Source: an uncultured Roseburia sp.
Lineage (GTDB): Bacteria; Bacillota; Clostridia; Lachnospirales; Lachnospiraceae
Direction of reading: 5' to 3'
Assembly: GCA_910577925.1 (NCBI GenBank)
Contig: CAJTOI010000008.1
Coordinates: forward strand, 53,327-117,326
DNA length: 64,000 nucleotides
Every line of letters begins with the position of its first letter. Position 1 is the first letter of the stretch. The translations under genes were made by a program, and so were the position numbers. The notes beneath the pieces are model-generated. The model searched no databases and was not told the origin of the DNA. It saw only the letters and a program-made list of their open reading frames with translations. Positions 8,173 through 17,840 of the stretch are shown piece by piece.

Positions 8173-8811
8173 ATGGCGGCAAAGTATTATGCGGTAAAAA
8201 ACGGAAAGAAACCCGGAATCTATCGGAGCTGGGAGGCGTGTAAGGCGATGGTGCACGGCTACCCAGGAGCGGTGTACAAGAGTTTTGGGACAGAGGAGGA
8301 AGCGCTTCGATTTCTCGGTGCGGCAAAAGAGGCCGGGGAAAAGAAGGCCGGACACGACGACGGACAGATCCTGCCGGCCGGTTCCAATATCCTGCCGGAG
8401 AATTATGCGTTTGTGGACGGTTCTTACAACGCGGTGACGAAGGTCTATGGGTACGGCGGATTCCTCGTGCACGGCGGGGCAAAAGAGCTGCTGCAGGGGG
8501 CCGGCGACGACGCCGGGATGGCTTCGATGCGCAATGTGGCCGGAGAGATTCTCGGCAGTATGGCGGCCGTGGAGCGGGCGCTTGCGCTCGGATTGCAGAC
8601 GCTCACGGTCTACTATGATTATATGGGGATTGAGATGTGGGCGACCGGCGCATGGAAGCGGAATAAGCAGGGCACGGCGGCCTATCACGATTTTATCGCC
8701 TCGGCGCGGGAGCGGATTGAGATTTCCTTTGTGAAGGTGAAGGGACACTCCGGCGTGGAGGGGAATGAGGAGGCCGACCGGCTCGCGAAGGAGGCCGTCG
8801 GAAATCTGTAG
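8173..8811 (+). CDS. rnhA: ribonuclease H with N-terminal viroplasmin (RNA/DNA hybrid-binding) domain
   Basis: A 212-residue two-domain protein. The N-terminal viroplasmin-like domain (about 4-48, YYAVKNGKKPGIYRSWEAC) binds RNA-DNA hybrids. The C-terminal RNase HI domain (about 75-210) has the DEDD residues in AFVDGSYN, NVAGEILG, YYDYMGIE and GNEEADRLAK. The enzyme cuts the RNA strand of hybrids, such as R-loops and primers. This layout is usual in Clostridia. AGGAG precedes ATG 8173. The preceding terminator and one after it make it a single-gene unit. Confidence 0.92.
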   Translation: MAAKYYAVKNGKKPGIYRSWEACKAMVHGYPGAVYKSFGTEEEALRFLGAAKEAGEKKAGHDDGQILPAGSNILPENYAFVDGSYNAVTKVYGYGGFLVHGGAKELLQGAGDDAGMASMRNVAGEILGSMAAVERALALGLQTLTVYYDYMGIEMWATGAWKRNKQGTAAYHDFIASARERIEISFVKVKGHSGVEGNEEADRLAKEAVGNL

Positions 8812-8833
8812 CCCCAGGCTTGCGGTTCACACG

Positions 8834-8878
8834 AAAAAAGAGCCTCTGCAGCGAAAATATCGATGCAGGACTCCTTTT
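8834..8878. terminator. bidirectional terminator between rnhA and a convergent small gene
   Basis: GAGCCTCTGCA (8840-8850) pairs with TGCAGGACTC (8864-8873) with one bulge. AAAAAA lies on its left and CTTTT on its right. The strong leftward T-run (read on the minus strand) argues that a minus-strand transcript ends here, supporting the small gene at 8902-9108. Confidence 0.7.
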
Positions 8879-8901
8879 ACCGTTGAAACTGTTCCCTTGC
8901 G

Positions 8902-9108
8902 CTATGCACGGTGGTCAAATCCGTTTGATTCCGTGTTGTCCTGTGTCTTCTGCAGAGATACGAGCAGTGCCGCAAAGGAGGTGGTCTCCTGATGCGAACG
9001 CCGCTGTTCCCGCTGCTGACGCGGATATTTGTCAATCCGGGTTACAGGTGCGATCGGAAGAACAGTTGCCCAAAGGGCGGTACCGTTTGTGTAAGCTGCG
9101 ACAATCAT
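8902..9108 (-). CDS. possible small protein (68 residues), unknown function
   Basis: A minus-strand frame of 68 codons, MIVAAYTNGTAL...GFDHRA, ends 24 bp before a terminator whose longer T-run faces this direction. AAGGAGG (9109-9115 on the minus strand) lies exactly against the ATG, too close for normal initiation, so the true start is unclear; the frame stays open upstream to 9171. The protein is hydrophilic, with a PVTRIDKYPRQQREQRR segment and no membrane helix. I do not recognise it. It fills the gap between rnhA and addB, which otherwise holds only terminator and leader sequence. Confidence 0.45.
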   Translation of the reverse strand: MIVAAYTNGTALWATVLPIAPVTRIDKYPRQQREQRRSHQETTSFAALLVSLQKTQDNTESNGFDHRA

Positions 9109-9236
9109 CCTCCTTGACAAAAGCACAAAATATTGGGTGAACTGGTTCCTTCTTACATGATATATCGACACAAATTGTTAGAAAATTAATACTGTTTACA
9201 GAAAAATACAGGTGGAAATTACAGCAGGAGAACGGA

Positions 9237-12200
9237 ATGTCGTTACAGTTTGTCTTTGGAAATTCGGGAAGCGGAAAATCGGAATATTTATATGAGCATA
9301 TACTGGAACAGGCGGCGGCCGAACCGGAACGCAATTTTCTGGTTCTGGTGCCGGAGCAGTTTACGATGCAGACACAGCGGGAGCTTGTGGAGCGGCAGAG
9401 CAGCCACGCCATCATGAATGTGGATGTCCTAAGCTTTGCGAGACTTGCCTACCGCGTGTTTGACGAACTTGGGAAACAAAATTTAATCGTGCTTGAAGAA
9501 ACAGGAAAAAACCTTGTGCTGCGCAAGGTTGCGGAACAGAAGCGCGGGGAGCTTCCGATGCTCGGGAGCAGCATGAACAAGATGGGCTATGTGGGCGAGA
9601 TAAAATCCCTGATTTCCGAGATGACACAGTACAATGTCTCCCCGGAGGATCTGGAGCGCTTTTTGGAAAGCGAATGCGTGGGGGAAGCCGTGCGGTATAA
9701 GCTTAAGGATATTCTCACGCTGTACCGGGGATTTCGGGAATATATCGAGGGGGCGTATATCACGGCGGAGGAGGTGCTCGCCCTGCTCTGCGAGGTGGCG
9801 AAAGAGTCTGCGCTGCTGCGGGACTGTGTGATTGTTTTTGACGAATTTACGGGCTTTACGCCGATTCAGAACCGAGTGCTGCGGGAACTGCTGTGCCTGG
9901 CCCAAAAAGTGATGGTGTCGGTCACGGTGGATATCAGGGAGGACGTTTATCACAGCAGAGGGATTCACGAGCTGTTTGCGATGAGTAAAAAGACCGTCAG
10001 AAGTCTGCAGAAAATGGCGTCGGAGCTTGCCGTGGAGACGGAAGAGCCAGTGGTGCTTACGGCGGGGGAGAAAAAACGCTACGCCGGAGCCCCGGCGCTT
10101 TTTTTCATGGAACAGAATCTGTTTCGGGCCCGCGCGGGGCAGTGGCGGGGAGAGACGGAGAGCATCCGCCTCGCGGCCGCAAAAAATCCCAGAGAAGAGC
10201 TTACGTTTGCGGCAAGAGAGATCACAAGGCTTGTCAGAGAACAGGGATACTGCTATAAGGATATTGCGGTAGTGACCGGGGACGTGCCGGGATATGCCAA
10301 TTATGTGCCGGAGATTTTCCGGCAGTACGGGATTCCGTACTTTGTCGACCAGACGAGAAATATCCTGTTTCACCCGTTTGTCGAGTTTGTCCGCGCGGCG
10401 CTTGAGGTTGTGGAGTATGACTTTTCCTATGAGAGCGTGTTCCGTTTTCTGCGGTGCGGCCTGTTTCTGGGGGACGAGGAGACGGATATCCTGGAGAATT
10501 TCGTGCGCGCAAAAGGCATCCGCGGAAGAAAGCGCTGGGGAGAGCGCTGGAGAGCGTTCGGGAAGGAAGAGGCGGAAGGGGAGAGGAGAAAGCGGGAGCT
10601 CGACGAGATCAATGAGCTGCGGGAGCGGGTGTCCGCGGCATTTGAACCGCTGTCTGCGGCATTTTCGGGGAGCGGCCATTCCGCCGCGGAGCAGACCTAT
10701 GCGCTTTTCCGGTTTATCGAACAGTTCGGGGTGGAGGAGCGGCTAAAGCGCAGGGAGCAGAGCCTGATCGAGGAGGGGGAGCGTCTGCAGCTGGCGCAGG
10801 AGTACGCCCAGATATACCGGATTGTGATGGATTTGCTGGACAAGGTGTATGCGCTGCTCGGGGACGAACGGCTCGGCATCCGGGAGTACAGCGATATCCT
10901 TGACGCGGGGTTTGAGGCGGCGAAGGTGGGGATTATCCCGCCGGGAAATGACCGTGTCACAATCGGAGATATCGAACGCACGAGATTAAATCATATCAGG
11001 ATTTTATTTTTTGTCGGCGTCAATGACGGCGTGGTGCCGAAGCTGGGAAACCCGGGCGGCATCATCTCGCAGTTTGAGCGGGAGATGATGGCGGAGCATC
11101 ATCTGGAGCTTGCACCGCTTGAGCGGGAACGCGTATTTATCCAAAAGTTTTATCTGTATTTAAATATGACGAAGCCTTCTGACCGCCTGTATGTGACATA
11201 TTCCATGGTGAATTCCGACGGAAAGTCGCTGCGCAGTTCCTATCTGCTCGGAACCCTGCAGCATATGTTTCCGGACCTTGTGACGGCAAAGCCCGCAGAG
11301 ACGGAGTGCGAGCGGGATGTTCTGACGCCGGAAAACGGGATCCGCTACCTGCTCGCGGGATTGCGGCGGCAGGACTGCGGCGGGCAGGCCGGGGAGGCGC
11401 CCGCGGATTTTGCGGATGCGGAGGACGAAAACGGATGGAATGCGGACGCATGGTATGCGCTTGCGCAGTGGTATCTCTCGCGGGAGCCGTACCGCGGGGA
11501 GGTATGCCGGCTCTTTGACGCGGCGTTTGGGCTGCATGCCGACACGCCGATCGGGCGGGCGGCGGTGCGGGCGCTTTACGGCGCGGAGCTTGAAAACAGC
11601 GTCACGCGTCTGGAGCGCTTTGCGGCCTGCGCGTTTTCTCATTTTCTGGATTACGGTCTGCAGCTTCGGGAGCGCGAGGAGTACGGGTTTGCAAGTGTGG
11701 ATATGGGAAATATCTATCACGATGCGCTGGAGCATTTCGCAAGGCGGGTCGACGCGTCGGAGTATACCTGGTTTGACATTCCGCAGGAGCTGCAGGAGCA
11801 GTGGGTGGAGGAGAGCATGGAGGATGCGATTCTGGGGAACCCGAATGCGGGCGTCTGCGCGGAAGCGCGGAGCCGTTATCTGCTCACGCAGATGAAAGCG
11901 ACAATGCGCAAGACGGTCTGGGCGCTTATCACGCAGGTGCAGAAAGGGCAGTTTACGCCGCGGGAGTTTGAGGTGTCTTTCTCGCGCGCCGACAATCTGG
12001 CGGCGGTGCGATTTTCTTTGAGCGAGGAGGAAAAAATGCGGCTGAAAGGGCGCATCGACCGGGTTGACACCTATGAGACGGAGGATAAGGTCTATGTCCG
12101 GATTATCGACTATAAATCGGGAAATACAAGTTTCTCCCTGCTCAACCTCTATCACGGGCTGCAGCTGCAGCTGGTTGTGTACATGAATGCGGCGCTGGAA

Positions 12201-12719
12201 CTGGAACAGAAGAAGCACCCGGCAAAGCAGGTCATGCCGGCGGGCATTTTCTACTATCACATTGCCAATCCGATGGTGGAAGGGCAGGGGACGGAGTCGG
12301 AGGAGGAGATTAAACAGAGCGTGCTTGCGCAGCTCGCGTTAAACGGGCTTGTAAATGCGGATTCGGAGATTTACCGGGCGATGGACGCAGATTTTACCGG
12401 AAGCTCTTCCGTGATTCCGGTGTCCTTAAAGGCGGACGGGACGCCGCGGGCAAATTCAAAGCTTGCAGACAGCGGGGAGTTTGCGCTGATGGCGGATTAC
12501 GTCAATAAAAAGCTGCTTGACGCCGGAAAGAAAATTATGGCGGGGGACGTTTCGGTATCGCCCTATCAGCTGGATGAAAAGCGCGGCTGCGATTACTGTC
12601 CCTATCACACGGTGTGCGGGTTTGATTCCCGGATTCCGGGCTATGCGTACCGGAGACTGGAAAAGTTCGGCCGCGCGGAAGAGATTTTTGCGGCAATGCA
12701 GGAGGGAGGCTTGTCATGA
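9237..12719 (+). CDS. addB: ATP-dependent helicase/deoxyribonuclease subunit B (AddB)
   Basis: A 1160-residue protein. It has an N-terminal P-loop, GNSGSGKS (residues 8-15), an inactivated-helicase core that recognises Chi in the family, and a C-terminal RecB-type nuclease domain with IIDYKSGNT (about residue 955-963). Four cysteines place an iron-sulfur cluster around that domain: Cys798 and the trio Cys1118, Cys1121, Cys1127 (CDYCPYHTVC). With AddA it resects double-strand breaks for RecA loading. Length matches AddB. Its stop overlaps the addA start by 4 nt (ATGA), so the subunits are translationally coupled. A ribosome site AGGAG lies before ATG 9237. Confidence 0.97.
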   Translation: MSLQFVFGNSGSGKSEYLYEHILEQAAAEPERNFLVLVPEQFTMQTQRELVERQSSHAIMNVDVLSFARLAYRVFDELGKQNLIVLEETGKNLVLRKVAEQKRGELPMLGSSMNKMGYVGEIKSLISEMTQYNVSPEDLERFLESECVGEAVRYKLKDILTLYRGFREYIEGAYITAEEVLALLCEVAKESALLRDCVIVFDEFTGFTPIQNRVLRELLCLAQKVMVSVTVDIREDVYHSRGIHELFAMSKKTVRSLQKMASELAVETEEPVVLTAGEKKRYAGAPALFFMEQNLFRARAGQWRGETESIRLAAAKNPREELTFAAREITRLVREQGYCYKDIAVVTGDVPGYANYVPEIFRQYGIPYFVDQTRNILFHPFVEFVRAALEVVEYDFSYESVFRFLRCGLFLGDEETDILENFVRAKGIRGRKRWGERWRAFGKEEAEGERRKRELDEINELRERVSAAFEPLSAAFSGSGHSAAEQTYALFRFIEQFGVEERLKRREQSLIEEGERLQLAQEYAQIYRIVMDLLDKVYALLGDERLGIREYSDILDAGFEAAKVGIIPPGNDRVTIGDIERTRLNHIRILFFVGVNDGVVPKLGNPGGIISQFEREMMAEHHLELAPLERERVFIQKFYLYLNMTKPSDRLYVTYSMVNSDGKSLRSSYLLGTLQHMFPDLVTAKPAETECERDVLTPENGIRYLLAGLRRQDCGGQAGEAPADFADAEDENGWNADAWYALAQWYLSREPYRGEVCRLFDAAFGLHADTPIGRAAVRALYGAELENSVTRLERFAACAFSHFLDYGLQLREREEYGFASVDMGNIYHDALEHFARRVDASEYTWFDIPQELQEQWVEESMEDAILGNPNAGVCAEARSRYLLTQMKATMRKTVWALITQVQKGQFTPREFEVSFSRADNLAAVRFSLSEEEKMRLKGRIDRVDTYETEDKVYVRIIDYKSGNTSFSLLNLYHGLQLQLVVYMNAALELEQKKHPAKQVMPAGIFYYHIANPMVEGQGTESEEEIKQSVLAQLALNGLVNADSEIYRAMDADFTGSSSVIPVSLKADGTPRANSKLADSGEFALMADYVNKKLLDAGKKIMAGDVSVSPYQLDEKRGCDYCPYHTVCGFDSRIPGYAYRRLEKFGRAEEIFAAMQEGGLS

Positions 12720-15700
12720 GTGTTTCATGGACCGACGAGCAGCAGCAGGTCATTGATCTTCGGAAACGGAATATTTTAGTGTCCGCGGCGGCCGGCTCCG
12801 GCAAGACGGCAGTGCTCGTGGAGCGGATTATCCATATGATTACGGACGCGGCGGAGCCGCTGGACATCGACCGGCTTTTGGTCGTGACCTTTACGAACGC
12901 GGCGGCGGCCGAGATGCGGGAGCGCATCGGCGCGGCGATTGAGGCCGCGCTGTTAAACGCGCCGGAGAGCGAACACCTGCAGCGGCAGCTGACGCTTCTG
13001 CACAACGCGCAGATTACGACGATAGACAGCTTCTGTCTCTATGTGATCCGCAATCATTTTCACGAGATTGATCTGGAGCCGGGATTCCGCATCGGGGATG
13101 AGGGGGAGCTGAAGCTTCTGCGGGAGGATGTGCTCGGTGCGGTTATGGAACAAAACTATGCGTCCGGGGAGGATGCGTTTCTCGCGTTTATGGACAGCTA
13201 CATGACCGGCAGAAGCGACGGGGCCGTGGGGGAGATGATCCTCTCCCTCTACGAGTTTTCGCGCAGCTACCCGTGGCCGGGGGAGTGGCTGGACGGCTGT
13301 GCGGCGGGCTATGCGTGCGCGGATGCGGACGCCATGGAGGATGCGGCGTGGATGCGTGCGCTCACGGACAATCTGCGCCGCGTGGCGGCGGATGCGGCGG
13401 GCCGTATGAGGGAGGCGCTCGCGCTGTGCCTTGCGGACGACGGGCCGTATATGTATGAGGGCGTTGTCCGCAGCGATATGGAACAGTATGAGCGTCTTGC
13501 GGCCTGCGGCAGCTTTCGGGAGTTTTACGGGGCGGTCTCCTGCATCAATTACGGGCGGCTTCCGTCGAGCCGCGGCTTTGCGGGCGATGCGGACAAGCTC
13601 GCACGGGTGAAAGAGATCCGGGACGGCGGCAAGGATACGGTCGGGAAACTGCGGAAACAGTATTTTTTTGCGGCGCCCGAGGTGATGGCGGAGCAGCTTT
13701 CTAAGACGGCGCCGATGGCTGCGGAGCTCGTGCGTCTGACAAAGGAATTTGCTGCGGCTTTCGCGGAGGAAAAGCGCCGGAAAAATCTCGTGGATTTCCA
13801 TGATTTAGAGCATTTTGCGCTGAATATTCTCGTGGACGAAAAGACAAAGAAGCCGCGGAGGGCGGCGGAGGAATTCAGAGACACCTTCGCGGAGATTATG
13901 ATTGACGAGTACCAGGACAGCAATCACGTGCAGGAGACGATTCTTCGGGCCGTCTCGCGGGAGGAAAGAGGACAGAACAATCTTTTTATGGTGGGGGATG
14001 TCAAGCAGAGCATCTACCGCTTCCGGCTGGCGCGCCCGGAGCTTTTTATGGAAAAATATGAGACCTACCGCACGGAGGAGAGCGACGCGCAGCGCATTGA
14101 CCTGCACAAAAATTTCCGCAGCAGAGAGGAGGTACTCGCGTTTACAAATGACCTCTTTTTCTGCATGATGGCGCGGGACCTCGGAAATGTGGCGTACGAT
14201 GACGCCGCGGCGCTCTATCCCGGGGCGTCTTATCCGAAAAGCGCCGACGCCGCGATGTTTGCGCCCGAGATTCTTCTTGCGGACGGGGCCGACGAGCTGC
14301 TCTCCGATGCGCCGGAGTCGGCCGACAGGAAAACGATAGAGGCGCGGCTTGTCGCGGACCGTATCCGAAAGCTGACGGAACACCAGCTTGTGACCGACCG
14401 CGAAACCGGAGAGCTGCGGCCGGTGCGCCATACGGATATCGTGATTCTGCTGCGCAGCTTAAGCGGCATGGCGGACACGTTTGCCGCGGTGTTAAACGAC
14501 GCCGGGATACCGGCGCACGCGGTGTCTGCGACGGGCTATTTTTCCGCGGTGGAGGTTCAGACCGTGCTTGCTGTGCTGCGGATTCTCGATAACCCGCGAC
14601 AGGACATTCCGCTTGCGGCGGTGCTGCGCTCCCCGATCGTGGGGCTTACGGACGAAGAGCTGGCATATCTGCGCGTCCGGGACAGAGAACAGCCGTTTCA
14701 TGCGTGCGTCTGGGAGTGCTGCAGGAAACTCGCGGACCCGCTTGCAGGATCGGGGGAGAAGACGGCGGGGAAACCAGAGGACGATTCCGCGGCCGCCGGC
14801 GAAGAAGCGCTTGCGGGAGTCCCCCCGACGCTTGGCGCGAAGCTGTCGGACTTTTACCGGATGTACGGAAGGCTGCGCAGCCTTGTCCCCGACACGCCGA
14901 TTCACGAGCTGCTGGAAATGATACTCAGGGAAACCGGCTACGGGAACTATGCGGCGGCCATGCCCGCGGGAAAGCGGCGGGAGGCAAATCTGCATATGCT
15001 GGTGGAGCGCGCCATTGCCTACGAGCGGACGAGCTACCGGGGACTGTTTCATTTTGTGCGCTATATTGACAAGCTGCAGAAATATGAAGTGGATTTCGGG
15101 GAGGCGGATATGATTTCGGAAAATGCCGACGTAGTCCGCATTATGAGCATTCACAAGAGCAAGGGGCTGGAATTTCCGGTGGTCTTTGTCTGCGGGCTCG
15201 GAAAACAGTTTAACAGACAGGATGTCAGAAGCCGTATGGTGATTCACCCCGAGCTCGGATTGGGACTTGACTGCATGGACGGCGTGCGGAGAATCAAATC
15301 GCCCACGATCGTAAAGCGGTCAGTCGGAAAGCAGATCGATCTGGAAAACCTCGGGGAGGAGCTGCGGGTGCTCTATGTGGCGCTGACGCGGGCGAAAGAG
15401 AAGCTGATTTTAACCGGGATGAGAAAAAACGCCGCGGAAGAGCTTGCGCGTCTTGGGGCGGCGCAGGAGGCGTCTTTTGGCGGGAGCGAGGGGCGAAAAA
15501 CACTTCCCTATCTGGTGCGGGAGGGCGCGTCGGGGTATCTGGACTGGCTGCTGCCGGCGCTTTTTTCTTACCCGGGCCGGTATGAGGCGCAGGTGGTGCC
15601 GCTCGCGGCGCTTGTGACGGAAGAGGCCGCGGAGGCTGCGGAGGGACTGCTGACCGCACAGGCATGTATGCGGGCGGCGGACGAAGCGGATAAAAAGGCG

Positions 15701-16471
15701 GTGGAAGCGTTTTCGGAGCGCTTTGCGTTCCGGTACGCCCACGCCGGGGATCTGACCCGGAAAAACAAATATTCCGTGTCGGAGCTCAAGCACCGCGCGA
15801 TGCGGGAGCTGTCGCAGCAGGAGGAGACGGAGAGCGAGCCGGTATTTTTACAGGAGGAAATCATCCCCTATCAGCCGGCTTTTGTGCGCCGGATCGACGA
15901 CGGGGAGGGAAGCGTAAACCGCGGCGCGCTGCGCGGGACGGCCGTGCACCGGGTGATGGAGTGCTATCGCTTTGCGGCGGATATCCCGCCCGCAGAGCAG
16001 GTGCGCGCGCTGGTGGAGGCGGGAAAGCTTACGCCCGATATGGCGGAACTGGTGAAGCTGCCGCTCGTGGAGCGTTTTCTGGCCTCGGGGGCTGGGCGGC
16101 GCATGGCGGAGGCGGAACGGGCAGGCAGGCTGTACCGGGAGAAGCCGTTTGTCATGGGCTTTACCGCGGAGGAACTCGAGCGGTTCGGCTTCGGGGAGAC
16201 AAAGTCGGGGGAGGCGGAGGACGGCGGGGACCTGACGCTGATCCAAGGAATCATCGACGTATTCTGGGTGGAGGATGACGGCATTGTGGTGCTGGACTAT
16301 AAGACAGACCGGGTAGATACCGAGCAGGAACTTGCCGACCGCTATGCGGCGCAGCTGCGCCTGTACGGCGAGGCGCTGGAGCGTATTTACGCGGCGCAGG
16401 ACGGGGGACGGGGAAATGTCAAAGAGCGGCTGCTCTATTCGTTCCGGCTTGGGAAAGTCATACCGGTATAA
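12716..16471 (+). CDS. addA: ATP-dependent helicase/nuclease subunit A (AddA)
   Basis: A 1251-residue UvrD/Rep-type helicase fused to a nuclease. Visible are the Q-motif region (Q9-Q11), Walker A SAAAGSGKT (residues 23-31), VTFTNAAAAEMRERI (motif Ia), DEYQDSN (Walker B), VGDVKQSIYRFR (motif III), IMSIHKSKGLEF (motif V), LYVALTRAKEKL (motif VI) and a C-terminal RecB nuclease motif VLDYKTDRV (about 1191-1199). It unwinds and degrades DNA ends together with AddB. Start overlaps the addB stop; the AraC-type gene follows after 10 nt. Confidence 0.97.
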   Translation: MSVSWTDEQQQVIDLRKRNILVSAAAGSGKTAVLVERIIHMITDAAEPLDIDRLLVVTFTNAAAAEMRERIGAAIEAALLNAPESEHLQRQLTLLHNAQITTIDSFCLYVIRNHFHEIDLEPGFRIGDEGELKLLREDVLGAVMEQNYASGEDAFLAFMDSYMTGRSDGAVGEMILSLYEFSRSYPWPGEWLDGCAAGYACADADAMEDAAWMRALTDNLRRVAADAAGRMREALALCLADDGPYMYEGVVRSDMEQYERLAACGSFREFYGAVSCINYGRLPSSRGFAGDADKLARVKEIRDGGKDTVGKLRKQYFFAAPEVMAEQLSKTAPMAAELVRLTKEFAAAFAEEKRRKNLVDFHDLEHFALNILVDEKTKKPRRAAEEFRDTFAEIMIDEYQDSNHVQETILRAVSREERGQNNLFMVGDVKQSIYRFRLARPELFMEKYETYRTEESDAQRIDLHKNFRSREEVLAFTNDLFFCMMARDLGNVAYDDAAALYPGASYPKSADAAMFAPEILLADGADELLSDAPESADRKTIEARLVADRIRKLTEHQLVTDRETGELRPVRHTDIVILLRSLSGMADTFAAVLNDAGIPAHAVSATGYFSAVEVQTVLAVLRILDNPRQDIPLAAVLRSPIVGLTDEELAYLRVRDREQPFHACVWECCRKLADPLAGSGEKTAGKPEDDSAAAGEEALAGVPPTLGAKLSDFYRMYGRLRSLVPDTPIHELLEMILRETGYGNYAAAMPAGKRREANLHMLVERAIAYERTSYRGLFHFVRYIDKLQKYEVDFGEADMISENADVVRIMSIHKSKGLEFPVVFVCGLGKQFNRQDVRSRMVIHPELGLGLDCMDGVRRIKSPTIVKRSVGKQIDLENLGEELRVLYVALTRAKEKLILTGMRKNAAEELARLGAAQEASFGGSEGRKTLPYLVREGASGYLDWLLPALFSYPGRYEAQVVPLAALVTEEAAEAAEGLLTAQACMRAADEADKKAVEAFSERFAFRYAHAGDLTRKNKYSVSELKHRAMRELSQQEETESEPVFLQEEIIPYQPAFVRRIDDGEGSVNRGALRGTAVHRVMECYRFAADIPPAEQVRALVEAGKLTPDMAELVKLPLVERFLASGAGRRMAEAERAGRLYREKPFVMGFTAEELERFGFGETKSGEAEDGGDLTLIQGIIDVFWVEDDGIVVLDYKTDRVDTEQELADRYAAQLRLYGEALERIYAAQDGGRGNVKERLLYSFRLGKVIPV

Positions 16472-16481
16472 AGGAGGGGAC

Positions 16482-17738
16482 GTGTCAGGTTACAAAAATG
16501 CAGAGTGGGAAAAAGAAACCGAAAGCTGTCGTGCCGGCGCGGCGTTTCTCGCGGCTGCGGCCGTTTTGATTCCTTCGCTGACCGGAATCGGCGTGACGGT
16601 TTATGAGGGGGCTGCGGATGTGCTGGAACGTTTTGAAAAGGAAAACTGCTTTTCGGTGGAGCTGCAGGAGATGTTTACCGCTTCGGGACTGAAGAAATTT
16701 TTCGGGAGCGCCTCGGAAAAAGTGATTTATGAGATCACGGATCCGATGGAGATGTGGCTGCTCGTGTTCCGGTTTGAAGGGAAGTGGATCATACTGGGGC
16801 CTTATGTCTGTGAGGCGTGGAACGAAACGGACGCGAAGTGTCTGCTGGCAAAACTGGGCGTTCCGGGGACAGCGCTGTCCCCGTACAAGTCTTACCGCTG
16901 CGGATTTCCGGTTTCGGGCCGCAGTTATCCGGTAAAAATCGCACAGCTTCTGGCGTGCCATGGCTGCGGGGAGGAAAACGGGTATCCGGTAAAAGAAATC
17001 CGTGCGGCTGCAGGGGAGTGTCATGCGGCTGCGGTCATTTCGAAGTTCTATGAGGATGAGAATGTCGTGAATCGGCGGTACCGCATTGAGGGGCAGCTTA
17101 TGGAAGCCGTCAGCCGCGGGGAGATTGAAGAGGCGCGCAGGTGTATAAAAGAGCTTGGGGGAGTCTGCGCAAACATCCGGTTTCTTTCGGCGGATTTGAA
17201 AGACCAGATCGCCGGAGCGGCGATTATGCGGACCGTGATAAGGCTGGGGGTTATCGCATCCGGATTAAACCCGGTCGTCATCGATTACATCAGTCAGGAA
17301 TATGCGCAGAAGATGCATCATGCGGTATCGGCGGATAACCTCGCGTATTTACAGATGGAGCTGCTCGAGCGCATGTGCAGGGAGGTGCGAAAAAATCGGG
17401 AAAAACGCTATTCAGCCGGAGTGAAGCGAGCCCTTGATTACATGGACATCCATTTCGGGCGGGCAGTGACAAAAAGGGAGCTGGCAAAGATTGCGGGGGT
17501 GAGCGAACAGCAGCTGGTGAAACAATTTTGCCGGGACACCGGCATGACGATCAAGCAGTATCTTGCAAAAAAGCGCTGCGACGCGGCCGCGGAGCTTCTG
17601 GAGGACAGCAGGCTGAGCATTCAGGAGATAAGCGCTTATGTGGGATATCTGGATAATAATTATTTTTCCAAGGTTTTCAAGGCAAACAAAGGCGTTTCAC
17701 CGCAGGAGTACCGCAGAGAGCACTGGAGGGAACTGTAA
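16482..17738 (+). CDS. AraC-family transcriptional regulator
   Basis: A 418-residue regulator. The C-terminal 100 residues form an AraC/XylS double helix-turn-helix: RAVTKRELAKIAGVSEQQLVKQFCRDTG for the first HTH and the family signature SIQEISAYVGYLDNNYFSKVFKANKGVSPQEYR for the second (cited by its core VGYLDNNYFSKVFK). The 300-residue N-terminal part is unlike sugar-binding cupins and contains several Cys. GTG 16482 is preferred to any upstream start because AAGGAGG sits 5 nt before it and upstream codons overlap addA in another frame. It could control the adjacent GH88 gene; this is inferred from position only. Confidence 0.88.
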   Translation: MSGYKNAEWEKETESCRAGAAFLAAAAVLIPSLTGIGVTVYEGAADVLERFEKENCFSVELQEMFTASGLKKFFGSASEKVIYEITDPMEMWLLVFRFEGKWIILGPYVCEAWNETDAKCLLAKLGVPGTALSPYKSYRCGFPVSGRSYPVKIAQLLACHGCGEENGYPVKEIRAAAGECHAAAVISKFYEDENVVNRRYRIEGQLMEAVSRGEIEEARRCIKELGGVCANIRFLSADLKDQIAGAAIMRTVIRLGVIASGLNPVVIDYISQEYAQKMHHAVSADNLAYLQMELLERMCREVRKNREKRYSAGVKRALDYMDIHFGRAVTKRELAKIAGVSEQQLVKQFCRDTGMTIKQYLAKKRCDAAAELLEDSRLSIQEISAYVGYLDNNYFSKVFKANKGVSPQEYRREHWREL

Positions 17739-17760
17739 AATAATATCGACGTTTTTTCTA

Positions 17761-17796
17761 AAACCTGTCAGTTTTTTCTAACCGGCAGGTTTTTTC
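17761..17796 (+). terminator. Rho-independent terminator after the AraC gene
   Basis: AAACCTGTC (17761-17769) pairs with GGCAGGTTT (17784-17792, one G-T pair), followed by TTTTCTTT. Confidence 0.8.
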
Positions 17797-17798
17797 TT

Positions 17799-17807
17799 TG
17801 TTATACT
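17799..17807 (+). promoter_or_regulatory. extended -10 promoter of the GH88 gene
   Basis: TG-T-TATACT is an extended -10 element with no good -35 (TAACCG at 17 bp), immediately behind the AraC terminator. A missing -35 fits dependence on an activator such as the neighbouring AraC protein. Confidence 0.55.
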
Positions 17808-17840
17808 GGCGGCACAATCTAAATTTTAAGGAGGGTTTTT

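Noticed and set aside
9483..10679. 398-codon open frame antisense to addB
   Set aside because: Shadow of the GC-rich addB codons: His/Arg/Leu-rich composition, no ribosome site, no recognisable domain.
11160..12260. 366-codon open frame antisense to addB
   Set aside because: Same shadow pattern (Arg/His/Pro-rich) fully inside a well-supported gene.
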